Assembly: GCA_037893245.1 (NCBI GenBank)
Contig: JBAIAA010000101.1
Location: 434,001 to 498,000 of the forward strand
Reading direction: 5' to 3'
DNA from: Crossaster papposus
Lineage: Eukaryota > Echinodermata > Asteroidea > Velatida > Solasteridae
Length of the DNA: 64,000 bases
In this document: positions 11,965-26,900 of the stretch, one piece after another
Layout of the letters: every line of letters begins with the position of its first letter
Numbering within the stretch: position 1 is the first letter of the stretch
The notes under the pieces: generated by a model
What the model was told of the DNA's origin: nothing
Databases searched by the model: none
What the model saw: the letters and a program-made list of their open reading frames with translations, nothing else
Made by a program: the position numbers and the translations under genes

Positions 11965-14900
11965 GTAAGTCATTGCATTGAGGGGTGTTTGAAGAATGAT
12001 CTGTAAAAATTCCCCAAAAAAAATTCACAGCAGAAATGGCAAATGTTATGCGTTTCTGAACCAAATCACTTGGTAAAAATGCACTTAGAAGGATTATAGT
12101 TGTGTAATGCAAAATTTCATTTTGTAGTTGAACCTGCAACCTCCTGATTGCCATTCCAGTGCTCTACCAACTGAGCTTTCCAGTTTTACGCTGGTGGTTT
12201 CGCATTTTGTCATATCTTTTAACCAGTTCACACCTTTAAAAAGATTGTAATACATTGAGTCAGTTTTAGTCTTGATTTTCTATAACATAAATGATGTTTT
12301 AGCTGCCCAAGAATGCTGTTACATATTGTAAAATGTAAGAGGAGGATTTGACCATGTTATTATTTGATTGAGCATGAGTATTATTTCAAATTATTTCAAA
12401 ATGGTGTTTCTTTTTTGTAGGTAAAAAGCAACCTACCGACATGAATGTCCTGTCGGATATGCACTACTTCAGTGGCGACTGCAGTTCCGATGACACTCAA
12501 GCCCTGATCAAAGCAAACTTTATTCAAATTCTGAATGGGTCGCGCTTTGCTGACATATGCACCGAATACGGCTCCGAGTGCAACGTGGACAATGTTGAAG
12601 TTACTTGCGGTGCCTCTAGTGGCAAACGCAAGCGCCGTGACATCGGCGTCTGGCATGCATCGTTGCTGAACTTTGGAGTTGAGTTTGACCAGCTGAACGC
12701 CAGCTCTCAAGAGCGCTTGGCAAAGGAAGAGCTTTCCCAGAAGTGGTTTGCAGACAGGCGCGCAAACGGGAAGCTGCCACCGAATCGCCGGGGTAACCAA
12801 CGGCGCAGGTTGCCTACCCCGAAACAAAAATCCAACACGGACAGGGAACGCAGTCGACGGTCTACAATGTCGCACAGCTTCACGATATCATTCAGCGTCA
12901 ATTACTTGCTGCCAATAGACCCAGCCATGTCGGAAAATGAATTCGAAGACGCGAGTTGGGACGGCTTTGATGCACTGTATCAGATAGTGGACAGTGTAGA
13001 AGCCATGTGCGACAGTGGTGACTTGGATCTTACTGTGCCTGACATTGAGATTGATTCCCAACCTCAGCTTGATTATACTGAACCTGGTCCAGCATGTCCT
13101 CATGGGTACCTGTCTACATATACCTTTACCTGTGGTATGTCTGTCTGTAATTGAATGCCTCACTCATATTATACCCTTACATTACAACGGCTGTAGAATA
13201 TACCTGATGACTCGTGCATAGGTTGTTCTAGTGTACTCTGTAATCCCTTGCCAATAGTGTTTCCAAATAACATGCTTACCTGGAATTAAGAACAGTGTGT
13301 GATGGTGATTAGTATAGACGAATCCAACAGCAGCTTTTCCCCTCTTGATCGTTGGTGGCGCTGTTGCACTCCATTCTTTAGAAGGCCATGCGATGCGTCA
13401 GACGCCCACGAATCTGGGTTTTTTATCAGAATATTTGTAAAATGCTCAAAGTCAAACTTCTTTGTACTTTTTGCCAATAATTACAAATAATCAAAAATGT
13501 CACTCAAGTGTGCACAAATATTTATAAACTGCACGAGATTGCGATAGATTGCTTGTTATTTCGTACTGCCCCCCCCCCCCCCCCCCCCCCCCCACAATGG
13601 CCTCGTCCAATAAGGGTGCCCCGCCATGCGCAGACCATCGGACTCATCTATACACGTAGTGTCATAATGTGCATTCATGTGACAGTGCAAGCCCAACTGC
13701 ATTTAATAGTACACACAGTGCTGCAGGTTACCGTCCGAACTTGCAAGAGGGATGTACGCATGCTCAGAGACCAACATTTCTCGCTAACGCGTGAAATACG
13801 TTTACCGTAAGCACCAAATTTTCTGCTATAGTAAGCAGGGATTTTTCGCTAATGGTAAGCAGAGCCAAAAAATGGGGGCCAGTTCTCTTGCTTCAAGCAG
13901 TTTCTGATGCTTACCTTGTATGTAGCAACCCCATCTTTACCGAATAAAATTCTTATTTCATAAAATATATTGGAGAAACAATGATGAGGTATGTACCTCA
14001 TGTATACACATGTATTTGCTATGCATTATAATTTTGTCTTTGAAGGGACCATTGTATTACTAAGATTTTGCCCAACAGAATATTTGCTGTTGTGGTATTG
14101 TCTTGACACATTGGTGAATCCATATCACCACAGAGGATAGCTTGGGTCGCAGGAGAAATAACACACATCACACTTTGTGGCGGTACGACGAGTTTGAGAG
14201 AATCTTTCTTATTTTTCCCCCCTCATCTATCTTGTGTGGTGGCAGTGAGTTGTCCAGTGGGTCAGTTCTTTGACAATACCACCCTGAGCTGTGTTGATTG
14301 TCCTATCGGTCAGTATCAAGATGAAGATGAGGAACCAAATTACACCTGTAAGATGTGTCCAACGGGAACCTCAACCCTCCAAGAGGGCTCCACCAATCGT
14401 ACTGACTGCCTACGTGAGTGCAATGAAGCTTATTTACATGTTCCTGTATCTTGAGTGCTGTAAAATGTGACCCAGCACAAGTAAATGAGACACTTTGAGG
14501 CAAAAATGAAAATTGAGATTTTGATTTCATCATTTAAAGCTTGTTTAGCTTTAAATGATGAAATCAAAATCTCAATTTTCATTTTTGCCTCAAAGTGTCT
14601 CATTTTATTAACTCGTGCTGGGTCACAAATGGGTCTGACAACTTGTGATGCATTTCGTAAATTTGTGCCTTACTAACTGAATGGTCAACTGACTGACTGA
14701 CTGACTGACTTGATGACTATATCAATTGTCAATAAGCGTGACTTTTGGCCAGTGAAAAGAAACGAGGCAGTAATCGAAGAATTATCCCATATATAGGCTA
14801 AATCATCTCATTATATTCATTAGACATTGGAAAACGCTTCTACTGAATAGCCATTCTAAATCCATTGACCTATCGCCATTTGCAAACTAGCCATGCTCAT

Positions 14901-17900
14901 TCAACAACTAGTACTGTTTCGTTCACAGACTTGTGTTTCTGATGCAACATTGTCTAATGGTTTCCTCTGATTGGTTTAGGGTTCTGTCCAAGCGGTCACT
15001 TTTCCAACACCGGACTTGAGCCGTGCGTCCAATGTGAGAAGGGATCTTACCAGTCTGAGGCCGGATCAGTCTCCTGTCAACAATGTCCAGTTGGTCAATC
15101 TACGGCCAGCATTGGATCGTCCAGCATACTGAACTGTGCAGGTATGATCACTTGACCGTCGTTCCTGCCATAAAGGGAAACATTTTGATAAACAGTATTA
15201 GTTTTTTTCATTTAATAAATGATAGATTATTCCTTTATTTGTGTTCGTACCATTTCAAGCGGCCCAATTCGTTATGGATTAAAGTTTGAAAAACAAACCC
15301 TGTTTTGGTCAATTGATTTCACTAGTTTTAAAGTTTTAAAGATGTAGAGGATCCCTTCTTTTTCATTTTTCATACCGCTGAAAAACGATTCTAGATGCTT
15401 TTACCTAGCAAAAGTCAATCAAATCTTCTTTTTACATAAATAATAACTTTGTGAAACTAAATATGTAACATGTCTACTTTTCACAGACATGTGTCCTGCT
15501 GGGTCGTTTTCCTTTTCCGGCGTCCAGCCGTGCGTCCCGTGCCCGCTCCATAGTTACCAGCCCCACCAAGGTCAAAGTTCATGCCACCCATGCCCTGCGG
15601 GGCATATAACGCAGGTCACCGAAGCCATCAATCTGAGCCTGTGTAGTAGTAAGTGCCTTTGGTTGATTGTTTTCAATAAGTCCATTGTGCACGGTCACAC
15701 TATTACCAATCATGACGAGGATTTATTCAAGTGTTGCAGATAAAACTTATAATGCATCTTTCACATTGGTGCAGTGGTAAGAATCATTTTATTCGGTAAC
15801 AGATGTAACGTTCCATCCGGCGTAGAACATTCCACCTGTCGCCTCATTCAATTATACTTACCATATTGCACTCGTAAACAATCATTTAAAGCCCAAGTCC
15901 CAGGAGATACTACAACTTACAATCGGGCTGTGACTGGAAATCACAGGCAATCTTAGAAAAGACATGCAAGTCTTGGGTAGTCGTGAGTAATCTTAGATAT
16001 TCGCACAACCAAAGAGGTTTTGGATCCTGTTGAAAAAAATGGCTGCGACTGATAGTGGCATCTTGTCGCAACCTAGTCATTTGTCCTGCGGCAGTTGTGC
16101 GACGGTTGTGGGACAAGCCTTGGGTAGTCCTTTATTGTCGTGGCTGATTGTAGGATTCGTACAACTACTAGCCAGACTGGTACTGGCCCGACTGGTACTG
16201 GCCCGACTGGTACTGGCCCGACTATAGTACTGGCCCGACTATAGTACTGGCCCGACTATAGTACTGGCCCAACTATATAGTACTGGCCCGACTATAGTAC
16301 TGGCCCGACTATATAGTACTGGCCCGACTATATAGTACTGGCCCGACTATATAGTACTGGCCCGACTATATAGTACTGGCCCGACTATATAGTACTGGCC
16401 CGACTATATAGTACTGGCCCGACTATACAGTACTGGCCCGACTATACAGTACTGGCCCGACTATACAGTACTGGCCCGACTATACAGTGCTGGCCCGACT
16501 ATACAGTGCTGGCCCGACTATACAGTGCTGGCCCGACTATACAGTGCTGGCCCGACTATACAGTGCTGGCCCCACTATACAGTGCTGGCCCCACTATACA
16601 GTGCTGGCCCCACTATACAGTGCTGGCCCCACTATACAGTGCTGGCCCCACTATACAGTGCTGGCCCCACTATACAGTGCTGGCCCCACTATACAGTGCT
16701 GGCCCCACTATACAGTGCTGGCCCCACTATATAGTGCTGGCCCGACTCTCATACATTTCTGGAGTGTATTTTCCACCGTCTCGTTTCTCAGTACAAACCT
16801 TCTGCTCTGCTGCTTCGTGTCTGAACGGTGGAACCTGCGTGGAGCAACTGGAGTCCTTCCGCTGTGAATGCCCAGCGGGTCTGACCGGGTCAAACTGTGA
16901 GACTGACGTGATTGACTGTCGGCAAGATTCCTGCTTCAATGGAGCTACCTGTGTGGATGAACTCAATGGATTCAGTTGCACATGTGCTGCTGGATGTCAA
17001 GGTAATAGGATTAAGGGCGATTCTTAGATACAAAGGGGGCGGGAAACGTCTTAAGTTTGTAGTCTGACAAACTGTGAGACTGACGTGATTGACTGTCAGC
17101 AAGATTCCTGCTTCAATGGAGCTACCTGTGTGGATGAACTCAATGGATTCAGCTGCACATGTGCTGCTAGATGTCAAGGTAATAGGATCAGGGGCGGTTT
17201 CTTAGATATAAAGGGGGCGGGACACGTCTTATGTTTGTAGTCTGACAAACTGTGAGACTGACAGGATTGACTCTCAGCAAGATTTCTGCTTCAATGGAGC
17301 TACCTGTGTGGATGAACTCAATTGATTCAGTTGCACATGTGCTGCTGGATATCAAGGTAATGGGATGAGGGGTAGTTTCTTAGATAAAAAGGGGGTGGGA
17401 CACATCTTATGTTTGTAACACTCCACTGTGATGGCAAATAGAAGCTCTAGTCATTTGTCTTTTGTGTTGCAGGTGATGATTGCTCTATCCTGATAGATTT
17501 CTGCAGGAGTGATCCTTGTGAGAATGATGGTACATGTAGCAGTCAGACCAGTGGATTCATATGTACATGTGATGATGGATTCACGGGATTCACCTGTGAG
17601 GAAGACATCAATGAATGTCTGATGCATCCCTGCCAACATGATGGATCCTGCGTTAACGTAGACGGAGACTATCTATGCCTGTGTGCTGCCGGCTTCATAG
17701 GAGATAACTGTGAGACTAATGTGGACGAGTGTAAATCCAACCCATGTCAGCGTAATGGTACATGTGTAGATAGCGATAACGGATACGACTGTCAATGTAT
17801 CACGGGCTACTCTGGTAATCACTGTGAGATTGACATAGACTTGTGTGCCAACAACCCTTGTAGCAACGGTGCAACTTGCCAAGATCTGGATGATCGTTAT

Positions 17901-20900
17901 CAGTGTGCATGTCCTCATGGCTACGGTGGGCTCTACTGTGAACTGGTCCTGTCCCCGTGTGATTATCAACCATGTGAAAATGATGGAATCTGCACTGAGA
18001 CATTAACAGAGGAGACTGGATACGAGTGTCAATGCTTGTCAGGATTTACTGGACCGGATTGTATGACCAATGTGAACGAGTGCGCTTGTGAACCGTGCTC
18101 TAACGGTGGCACCTGTATCGATGGGATCAACAGATATGAATGCATCTGTACTGATGGCTTTGAAGGTGAGTTCATATCATCATTGTGCTGTTTCAGCAAC
18201 AACTATATGTAGGGACCAAGTTTTAATAAGTCCCAATTAGTAACATCTAACCGTATCTCTTGATCCAACTACCATCCGATACCAACGATTTCTATCCCGT
18301 TTTGGTTTACAGGCCCGTGCTGTGAGGGTCGTGCAAACCTTTGTAACCCCAACCAGATTGTGAGATCCAGGTACATGTCTGCCATGATGCACGGTCTATA
18401 CTGGCATATTCTCTCCCCGTTTGGTTTACAGGCCCGCGCTGTGAGGGTCGTGCAAACCTTTTTAACCCCAACCAGATTGTGAGATCCATGTGCATGTCTG
18501 CCATGATGCACGGTCTATACTGACATATTATCTCCCCGTTTTGGTTTACAGGACCGCGATGTGAAGGTCGTGCAGACCTCTGTAACCCCAACCCTTGTCG
18601 CTACAACGCAACGTGTCAGGATGAAGGAGAGGATTATTACTGCACCTGTCCTGCTGGTCTGTCAGGCAGAGATTGTGAGATCCAGGTGCATGTCTGTCTT
18701 GAAGGAGAGACATGCTTGAATGGTGGAGTCTGTGCATTGTTTTCTTTGGATCAACTCTGTCTATGTTCTGCTGGATTTGCGGGTAAGTTCCTGTGACCCC
18801 TGTGACAGTTTCTATTAACATGAACAGGCCTTTTTGTCCACTTTTTTGACCTGCGTTAAAGTGGACAGCAATGGCTGATCCTTGTAGTCAAGTACGTACA
18901 ACTTATTTTATTTGGAATTTGCACCAAATCATGGCGTCTTAGTGTAAGCAATAAGCGCCGTCGGCAACACATTTAAATGTCTGTCCGAGTTAATTTTCCA
19001 AACTTTGCTGCGGCATCAATGCTCCTATTAAAAAGAGAAAATAAAAACTTCATGAAATATTCTTCTTGAATGTAGATGTGTTGATAGAGCTAGGAACACG
19101 TACTGACTTGCTAGCCATTCATTATATTCCTGTCCATGTATTGTAATCGTATTTTAGTAATCTAATATTGGGAAGGCATTTTAGATGAGAAAATTAACTC
19201 TCTTGAGTGGAGCAGGGCTTAAACCTAAGATTGCCGATCAGGTTCTCTACCAACGAAGCTAATTAGCTCTACGTTGGTGGTTGCCTGTTTTGTCAACGTC
19301 GTCGTTCATAGTGTGCTAGTCAGAAGTCATAAACCCATAATTACCATAGGAAATGGCAAACGAGGATCACTCAAAGAGTATATGGCTTTTTTTAAAATGC
19401 ATATATGCTTAAACCTGAAGTGATATTTATTTATTATAATTTTTTTGTTTAAATAGTTTTACACGATTTCGCCTATCACTCGAGGTGTGAGTTGTAGAGG
19501 AAAGTGTTGAAGAACAAGCCCCTCACACTGAAACAAGATATGATTTCTTCACAGTATGAACAGGGTTGGGAAGGGGTAACTAGTCTACTGCAAGGCATTA
19601 ATAATGCCTCTACCTATATTATGCCATAGCCCAGGCTGGTCTCGAACCCACGAATTCAAGACCACAAGTTTACTGTTCTAGACCACTAGGCCATGTCACA
19701 TTCACAGATATAATCTTGGCATTCTTCGTTTTCATTTTCACAATTTTCTCCCTGTAGGAGAGCATTGTGAGATTAACATTGATGACTGTGCCAATTCTCC
19801 ATGTGCCAACGATGCCCCCTGCGTAGACGGTAACCAGACTTTCACCTGCCTCTGCTTGGAAGGTTTCACTGGTTCCCTGTGTGAGATTGATGTTGATGAA
19901 TGTGCATCAAATCCCTGTCATAATGGAGGGGCGTGCATAGATGAGATCCATGGTTACTGGTGTGACTGTACTGATGGTTTCAATGGAAAAGACTGTACCA
20001 ACAACAAGAATGATTGCTTCACCGGGGCTTGTGACAAGGGTCAATGTGATGATGGGATCAACTCCTTCAAATGTTTGTGTAATGTGGGTTTCACTGGCCG
20101 TAGATGCGACATTGACATCAACGAATGCCAATCTCACCCATGCGCTAACGGTGGCACGTGCCGCGACATGGTGAATGGTTACATCTGTGATTGCGTAGAT
20201 GGATGGATGGGTGACCAGTGTGAGATTAATGAAGACGATTGCACCAGTTCCCCGTGCCTGAACTTTGGTCATTGCGTGGACGGCCTGCAGTCCTACACCT
20301 GTCAATGCTTGCCAGGCTTCACAGGTCAGAACTGTGAGACCAACGTCAACGAATGTCTGAGTAATCCTTGCCGCAACCAAGGTACCTGCATTGATGCAAT
20401 CAACATGTTCACCTGCAATTGCAAGAAGGGAACCAAAGGTACCCTGTGTCAAATTGACACGGGTAACTGCCAACCGAATCCTTGCAAGCATGGTGGGTCT
20501 TGCACCCCGACTCTTACTGGGTTTGAGTGTCAGTGTCAGGCTGGGTTTGAAGGAGTGGAGTGCCAGACTAATATTGACGACTGCGCCAACCATCAATGTC
20601 TGAACGGAGCAAGCTGTGTTGATCAGGTCAGAGATTTATTCTATTCTATTTTTATTCAGTGCCATCATAACTGACAGAATGTCTGCAATCTTAAAATGTA
20701 CAAATTCCACCCGAGTCTCAGGATTTACTTTTTTTCTCCAACTATCTTCTCCTTTCATTTGTCTTACCTCCTGTTTTCCATGATTGTTTGTGTGTAGGCC
20801 AACCGTTATTCCTGTCGATGTACTCCTAGCTACACAGGACAGTTTTGTGAGACGGTTTTAGACATCTGCTCAGCTGAGCCTTGTCTGAATGATGCCGTCT

Positions 20901-23900
20901 GTCTGCCGAGTGCAGGCAGCACTAGCCACTGCATATGCCAAGCAGGTAAAACCAGCGAATAGGAATTGATGTAGATTACTTAATACTAACAGAAACATGA
21001 GCCTTATTTCTTCTTGTACTGCCCCGAACCGCCCTGCCTGTTGCTCCTCGTATTGCCCAAACTGCCATTTCTGTTACTCCTTATTCTGCTTCAAACTGCC
21101 CTGCCTGTACCGCCCCAAATTGCCCAAGCTCTCAAGGGTCTCGTACGTGGTTTGCCCCTAAAATATTATGCAAAGTAGTACCGGTTTTGCAGATGAATGG
21201 ATTATCCTGCATTTAAACAATAATTCGTTGACGAACCTGCACGCTATTGCAAGGTTGTGATGGTTAATTTGAATATATTTTCACAGGTTTCACAGGGTTG
21301 CGATGTGAGGTGGCCATTGATAGCTGCACACCCAACCCTTGCTTGTATGATGGTACATGTGTCAATGGGATCAATTCGTACCACTGTGACTGCCCACCAG
21401 GCTATAGGTAAGTACTAAACACCAGTGTATGATGACTTGTACATCCTGCTAATCAGTTAACCAGTTCGCGCCGGATGACGAATATAAACGCGAAGTTTTT
21501 CCCAGATTCAAAACGGATGATGCATAAACACGCCACAAGCAAGGGCGGTCAGAATTTTTTTATTTTATAAAATTCAATTTTTTGGAACAATTCCAGGATA
21601 ACACACTCGGTTATTTTGCTTACAGCGGCACTGAGTGTGAGCAGGATATCGATGAATGCGTCAACAATCGTTGTCAGAATGAAGCAGAATGCATCAACGG
21701 CATCGACCAATATCATTGCAGATGCAGGCTGGGATTTGTGGGCACGTACTGCAATCATTGTAAGATTTCCTAATGGATTCGTTGATTTCAGAGTTGGACA
21801 AATTTAAAATTGGCTTGAAAACAAGTCTGTTATATCAAATCTGTTTAATTGCTCGAACAAAATGAGGGTTAAGTCTCCAGGTACCTTTGACAGCAAAATC
21901 CATTCCGTGCAGAACTCTGTACAAGATTTTCTAGACTTTCTTACTTGTTTTTAGTTTTGCCCTCCAAAGACATAATTTAATTTAACACTTAGAATAAAAT
22001 CAAAGATTACATCATCTTCTTAACTTTCCTTCTTAGACGTCCTGTCCAATTTTGACATGGTGTTCCGACGCAGTCGTCCCTTTCAATATAACACTCTACT
22101 TGGAGTCATTAACGAACCGTTGAGAGCCTTCACCATCATGATGTGGATCCGATCGCCCACACCTGACGGGGTTATACTATCCTATACAACGCAGACATCT
22201 GGACAGACACTGGAGAATGCACAGATTGCCTTGAGTAATCCTGGGGCATTGACTGTCTACATTCAAGGGTGAGCTAGCTGTACTCATTATTGGGTTATAC
22301 TGTCCTAGACAACTCCGAGAACTGGACAGACACTGGAGAATGCACAGATTGCCTTGAGTAATCCTGGGGCATTGACTGTCTACATTCAAGGGTGAGCTAG
22401 CTGTACTCATTATTGGGTTATACTGTCCTATACAACTCCGAGAACTGGACAGACACTGGAGAATGCACAGATTGCCTTGAGTAATCCTGGGGACATTGAC
22501 TGTCTACATTCAAGGGTGAGCTAGCTGTACTCAATATTGGGTTATAACTGTCCTATACAACTCAGAGAACTGGACAGACACTGGAGAATGCACAGATTGC
22601 CTTGAGTAATCCTGGGGCATTGACTGTCTACATTCAAGGGTGAGCTAGCTGTACTCAATATTGGGTTATACTGTCCTATACAACTCAGAGAACTGGACAG
22701 ACACTGGAGAATGCACATATTGCATTGAGTAATCCTGGGGCATTGACTGTCTACATTCAAGGGTGAGCTAGCTGTACTCATTATTGAGTTATACTGTCCA
22801 ATACAACTCAGAGAACTGGACAGACACTGGAGAATGCACATATTGCATTGAGTAATCCTGGGGCATTGACTGTCTACATTCAAGGGTGAGCTAGCTGTAC
22901 TCAATATTGGGTTATAACTGTCCTATACAACTCAGAGAACTGGACAGACACTGGAGAATGCACATATTGCATTGAGTAATCCTGGGGCATTGACTGTCTA
23001 CATTCAAGGGTGAGCTAGCTGTACTCATTATTGAGTTATACTGTCCAATACAACTCAGAGAACTGGACAGACACTGGAGAATGAACATATTGCATTGAGT
23101 AATCCTGGGGCATTGAATGTCTACATTCAAGGGTGAGCTAGCTGTACTCATTATTGGGTTATACTGTCCTATACAACCCAGAGAACTGGACAGACACTGC
23201 AGAATGCACAGATTGCCTTGAGTAATCCTGGGGCATTGACTGTCTACTTTCAAGGGTGTTACACACAATAATTATGCACAATAAAGCGTGTATCGTAAGC
23301 ATATGTTAAATGCCGCATTTTGTCATCTTTGTGCCATAGATATCAGTTTGTCTCTTCCGTCTATGTGAACGACAATCACTGGCATCATCTGGCAGTGTCT
23401 TGGGATGAGCACGGAGGCATTCTCAAGATGTATCTTGATGGACATCAGGTGGTGAACCAGTATCAGATCAGATCCGGTGTCAGGATTAACAGTGGAGGGA
23501 CATTTAATCTAGGACAGCTACGGAGTGGTGATGGTGGGTACTGGTCAGGGGTGTTTGTAGGGGTAGAGGTGGTGGTGTTTAATTATTCTTCCTGAAACTA
23601 GTGTCCAGACTCATTTTTTAATTCGTTTAGTGTGCATCCAAAAGTCAGATGGCATCACCAGGGAAAAAAGACGGCCTGTTGCTAAATGTTGTCCGGCCCC
23701 TACCCCTTCAATTTGGTCTGGCAGTGCCCAAATTGCGTGGAGGTTTTGTAGTGGAGGTTTTGTAGTTTGGCACAATAGTCTTTCATTTTTACTCAAAGAT
23801 CTTGGTTTTTAGAAACTAGAAAGGAACATTTTTAATTTTTTTTTTTTTCGTGGAGACTAGCAGCTTTTAATTTGTTTTCATCCTTAGGCGGTTCCCAAGC

Positions 23901-26900
23901 AGAGAGTTTCACTGGTTCCCTGAATAACGTCAACATGTGGAATACATCACTGACCCTGCCAGTCATTCAGGAACATGCTCGGACCTGTAGCGTTATTGGC
24001 TTTGGTAACCTTGTTGTAGGCTCTAGCTTCATCGACAAGGGATTACTGGGAGCAATTGAAGTTCAGACACCATCTTCATGTGACAGTAAGAATTCCTTCT
24101 TTTACAAATTAGGAGCTGTGTTTTGACATTTTCATTATAGTATGTTGGGTATTTTCATTTGTTCGATACTTTACAATTGAGTTTTATAATAGGCATATGG
24201 GCTCCGGGCACGGACGTATGAGAGCGCTGCTCACATAGCAGCCTTATGCTGCATTCCAATCGCGTCGTGTTTATCGTGTTCACGAGTTCACGAGTCGTAC
24301 AATGGCGTTCTAATCGCCTGGTAACTCGTGTTCACCAGTGGTGAACTTGAGGTGGATTTTTTTTCTCCTTGTTCACGACTTCATAAACGAATGAAATACT
24401 CGCGCATGCGTGTTGGTTCACGTACGAGTTCTTGCGCGATAAAGAATGTCCTTACCGCACGACTAACTCGACTGTGCGCGTGCGTCTTGGTGAGTAGCGT
24501 TTGGAATGCAACCCACTCGTGACCATGGAGAAATTCACAAGGAACACGATAAAAACGACGCGATTGGAACGCAGCATTACTACCGATAGGCGGTACTTTG
24601 CGCTGCGTTTCTCATTTATTTGATGCTCGTATACCAGTGGGATTGCATGGTCTGTTTATTAAGACTATCAAAGCGGGAACCAGATACTTGAATAGAAGTC
24701 AGGTAAGATGTCGTCGATATTGACTCCTCGATTCACCGTTTCTTTATGCAGAGGAGGTAAAAATTGTGCATGGATTCCACAGGGTATTTTGGTTTGTATT
24801 CGTAGTAATTAGATTTGTATGCGTGTTGTGCATTTCTAACATCAAAGACGACTAACCTGTTGAAGTTTGAGATCGGTGAACGTTACACTCTTTGCGGAAA
24901 TAGTTGACAACTAATTTGTTTAATATTTGTGCTTCTTGCAACCGATTTGGCACGAAAGGTTGCTCAATAGCCAACTCCATGAGCATTCAGTAATGGCACA
25001 TTTCACAACAGTTTCACATTGTTTTAGTCTGCAACACACACAACAAACTGTGATGTTACTTGTGCAGTCATTTTTAGTGTGCAAGATCGAGTTAGCTAGG
25101 TCTTCAATTCACAAAGTGTTATTTAGAAAGATGCAACAATTACCTACTAAACCTCTTCGATGCGAGTCTTCATAAGATGGAATTTGCACCGGGAGATGTT
25201 AATTTAATATTGCATTGTTGCCCTTCATCAACGTGTATTTACACTGTATGCTCACAGAAACAATCAATGACTGAGGTTTCTTGTTGTTGTTTTGCAGTGG
25301 TAGACGACTGTGCCACCAGCCCCTGTGTAGCAGTTAGTACCTGCATTGATGAAGTCAATCGTTATATCTGCCAATGTATGCTCACAGAAACAATCACTGA
25401 CTGAGGTTTCTTGTTGTTGTTTTGCAGCGGTAGACGACTGTGCCACCAGCCCCTGTGTAGCAGGTAGTACCTGCATTGATGAAGTCCAGCATTATATCTG
25501 CCAATGTCCACCAGGCTTTACTGGCCAACACTGCCAGATAAACATTGACGATTGTGGGACGGACCCCAGCCCTTGTGTCAACGGAGGAACCTGCGTGGAT
25601 GCAGTCGGTAGTTTCACCTGCCAATGCCCGGCTGGGTTTTCGGGAGAAGCTTGCGAGCTGGAAAAGGGTAAAACAATTAAAGACAAGTTTGACAAGTTTT
25701 GCCAAGTGGTTAGGGTTTCTGAATCATGCTCAGCGATTCGTTTGTTACTTGCCTTTTACTTGATGCACCAATGTTTTCTAAACATGCATTCCCCTTCAGT
25801 GATAGTTGGAGTCTGGAAAGATTGTAGCCAGTCCTGTGAAGGTGGCACTTAGTCCTGTCACATTTCTGCACCAACCCAGTCTATGGTGGCTTTGCTTTCG
25901 CATTCGACTTAAAGCGATATTCGGCTCCCAACTGCGGGAACTCCAGCCATTGGAGGTAAAATCGAAACTGAAGATAAAAACAAAGGTTTTGAAAACGCCC
26001 TTTATATGTAGGTTAAAAAAAAAATTGGTTTTCTTGATAGTTGATGGAGGCTGGAGTGAGTGGAATGAATGGGATGAGTGTAGTCAATCCTGCGAAGGTG
26101 GCACTCAATCCCGTCGCCGTTCATGCACCAACCCACGCCCAGCCTACGGTGGCAGCATCTGTTTAGGTCAAGTCACCGAGACCCAACAGTGCAACACTGC
26201 ACCATGTCCAAGTAAGTATAGTCATCATCAACAATCTCCTGGTCCAATCCAACAAACTTGAGATCGGTCTAGCCTAGTCCAGATCGGTCTAGCCTAGTCC
26301 AGATCGGTCTAGCCTAGTCCAGATCGGTCTAGCCTAGTCCAGATCGGTCTAGCCTAGTCCAGATCGGTCTAGTTTAGAAATGGAAGTGCTCGCCTCACTC
26401 ACTTGTGCCCAAGAATTGCCTTAGGACAAGTCTTGGGACATTTCTCAGCGTTGTTTTGCATAAGGGGTCATGCCGTAATAAATTCAGGAGGTACAAAGAG
26501 TGACATTTTGCTGTTTTAATTGCCATTCAAGGATCATTTAGAATGATTATAAACAATATTTTATTTGTTGGGTAGAAAGCTTGCTATTTATAATCACACT
26601 GGATGACTGCATGAAGGAGTACATCAACATTTGTCAGATGTAACAAGGACATGGGAACAAGTAAAACTTATCTAATGATTTTCCTATTTACAGGATTACT
26701 TTAAAAACGGTACGTGTATTGCTCTGTTTTGTTCCCCACCTACAATTGTCTTGTAGGCTGTAGGCTTTTGAATAGCCCCTTGAGAGGAAACCTGAACTGT
26801 GAAGTCTCTGGTGAGGAGCAGAATTGTACCATCTCCTGCTGGCAAGGCTATGCCTTCAGCCGGGCCATTCAACCCTCCTTCCAATGTGGTCCTTCTACCG

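Noticed and set aside
12396..12875. 159-codon minus-strand frame
   Set aside because: Shadow of the unique exon 12421-13134, whose ends are phase-consistent splice sites.
16487..17027. 173-codon plus-strand frame (LARLYSAGPTIQCWP repeats) ending in EGF sequence
   Set aside because: It is the 19-bp minisatellite read in frame by chance into the true EGF exon; the exon has its own acceptor at 16791.
17068..17180. Copy 2 of the EGF half-exon as an alternative exon
   Set aside because: A phase-1 acceptor at ttgtag leads directly to an in-frame tga, and the first cysteines are missing.
19626..19702. Functional tRNA gene
   Set aside because: A and B boxes are present, but the acceptor and anticodon stems do not pair; treated as SINE or pseudogene.
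19907..20596. 229-codon minus-strand frame
   Set aside because: Antisense shadow of the 869-bp EGF exon; the plus strand has conserved cysteine spacing.
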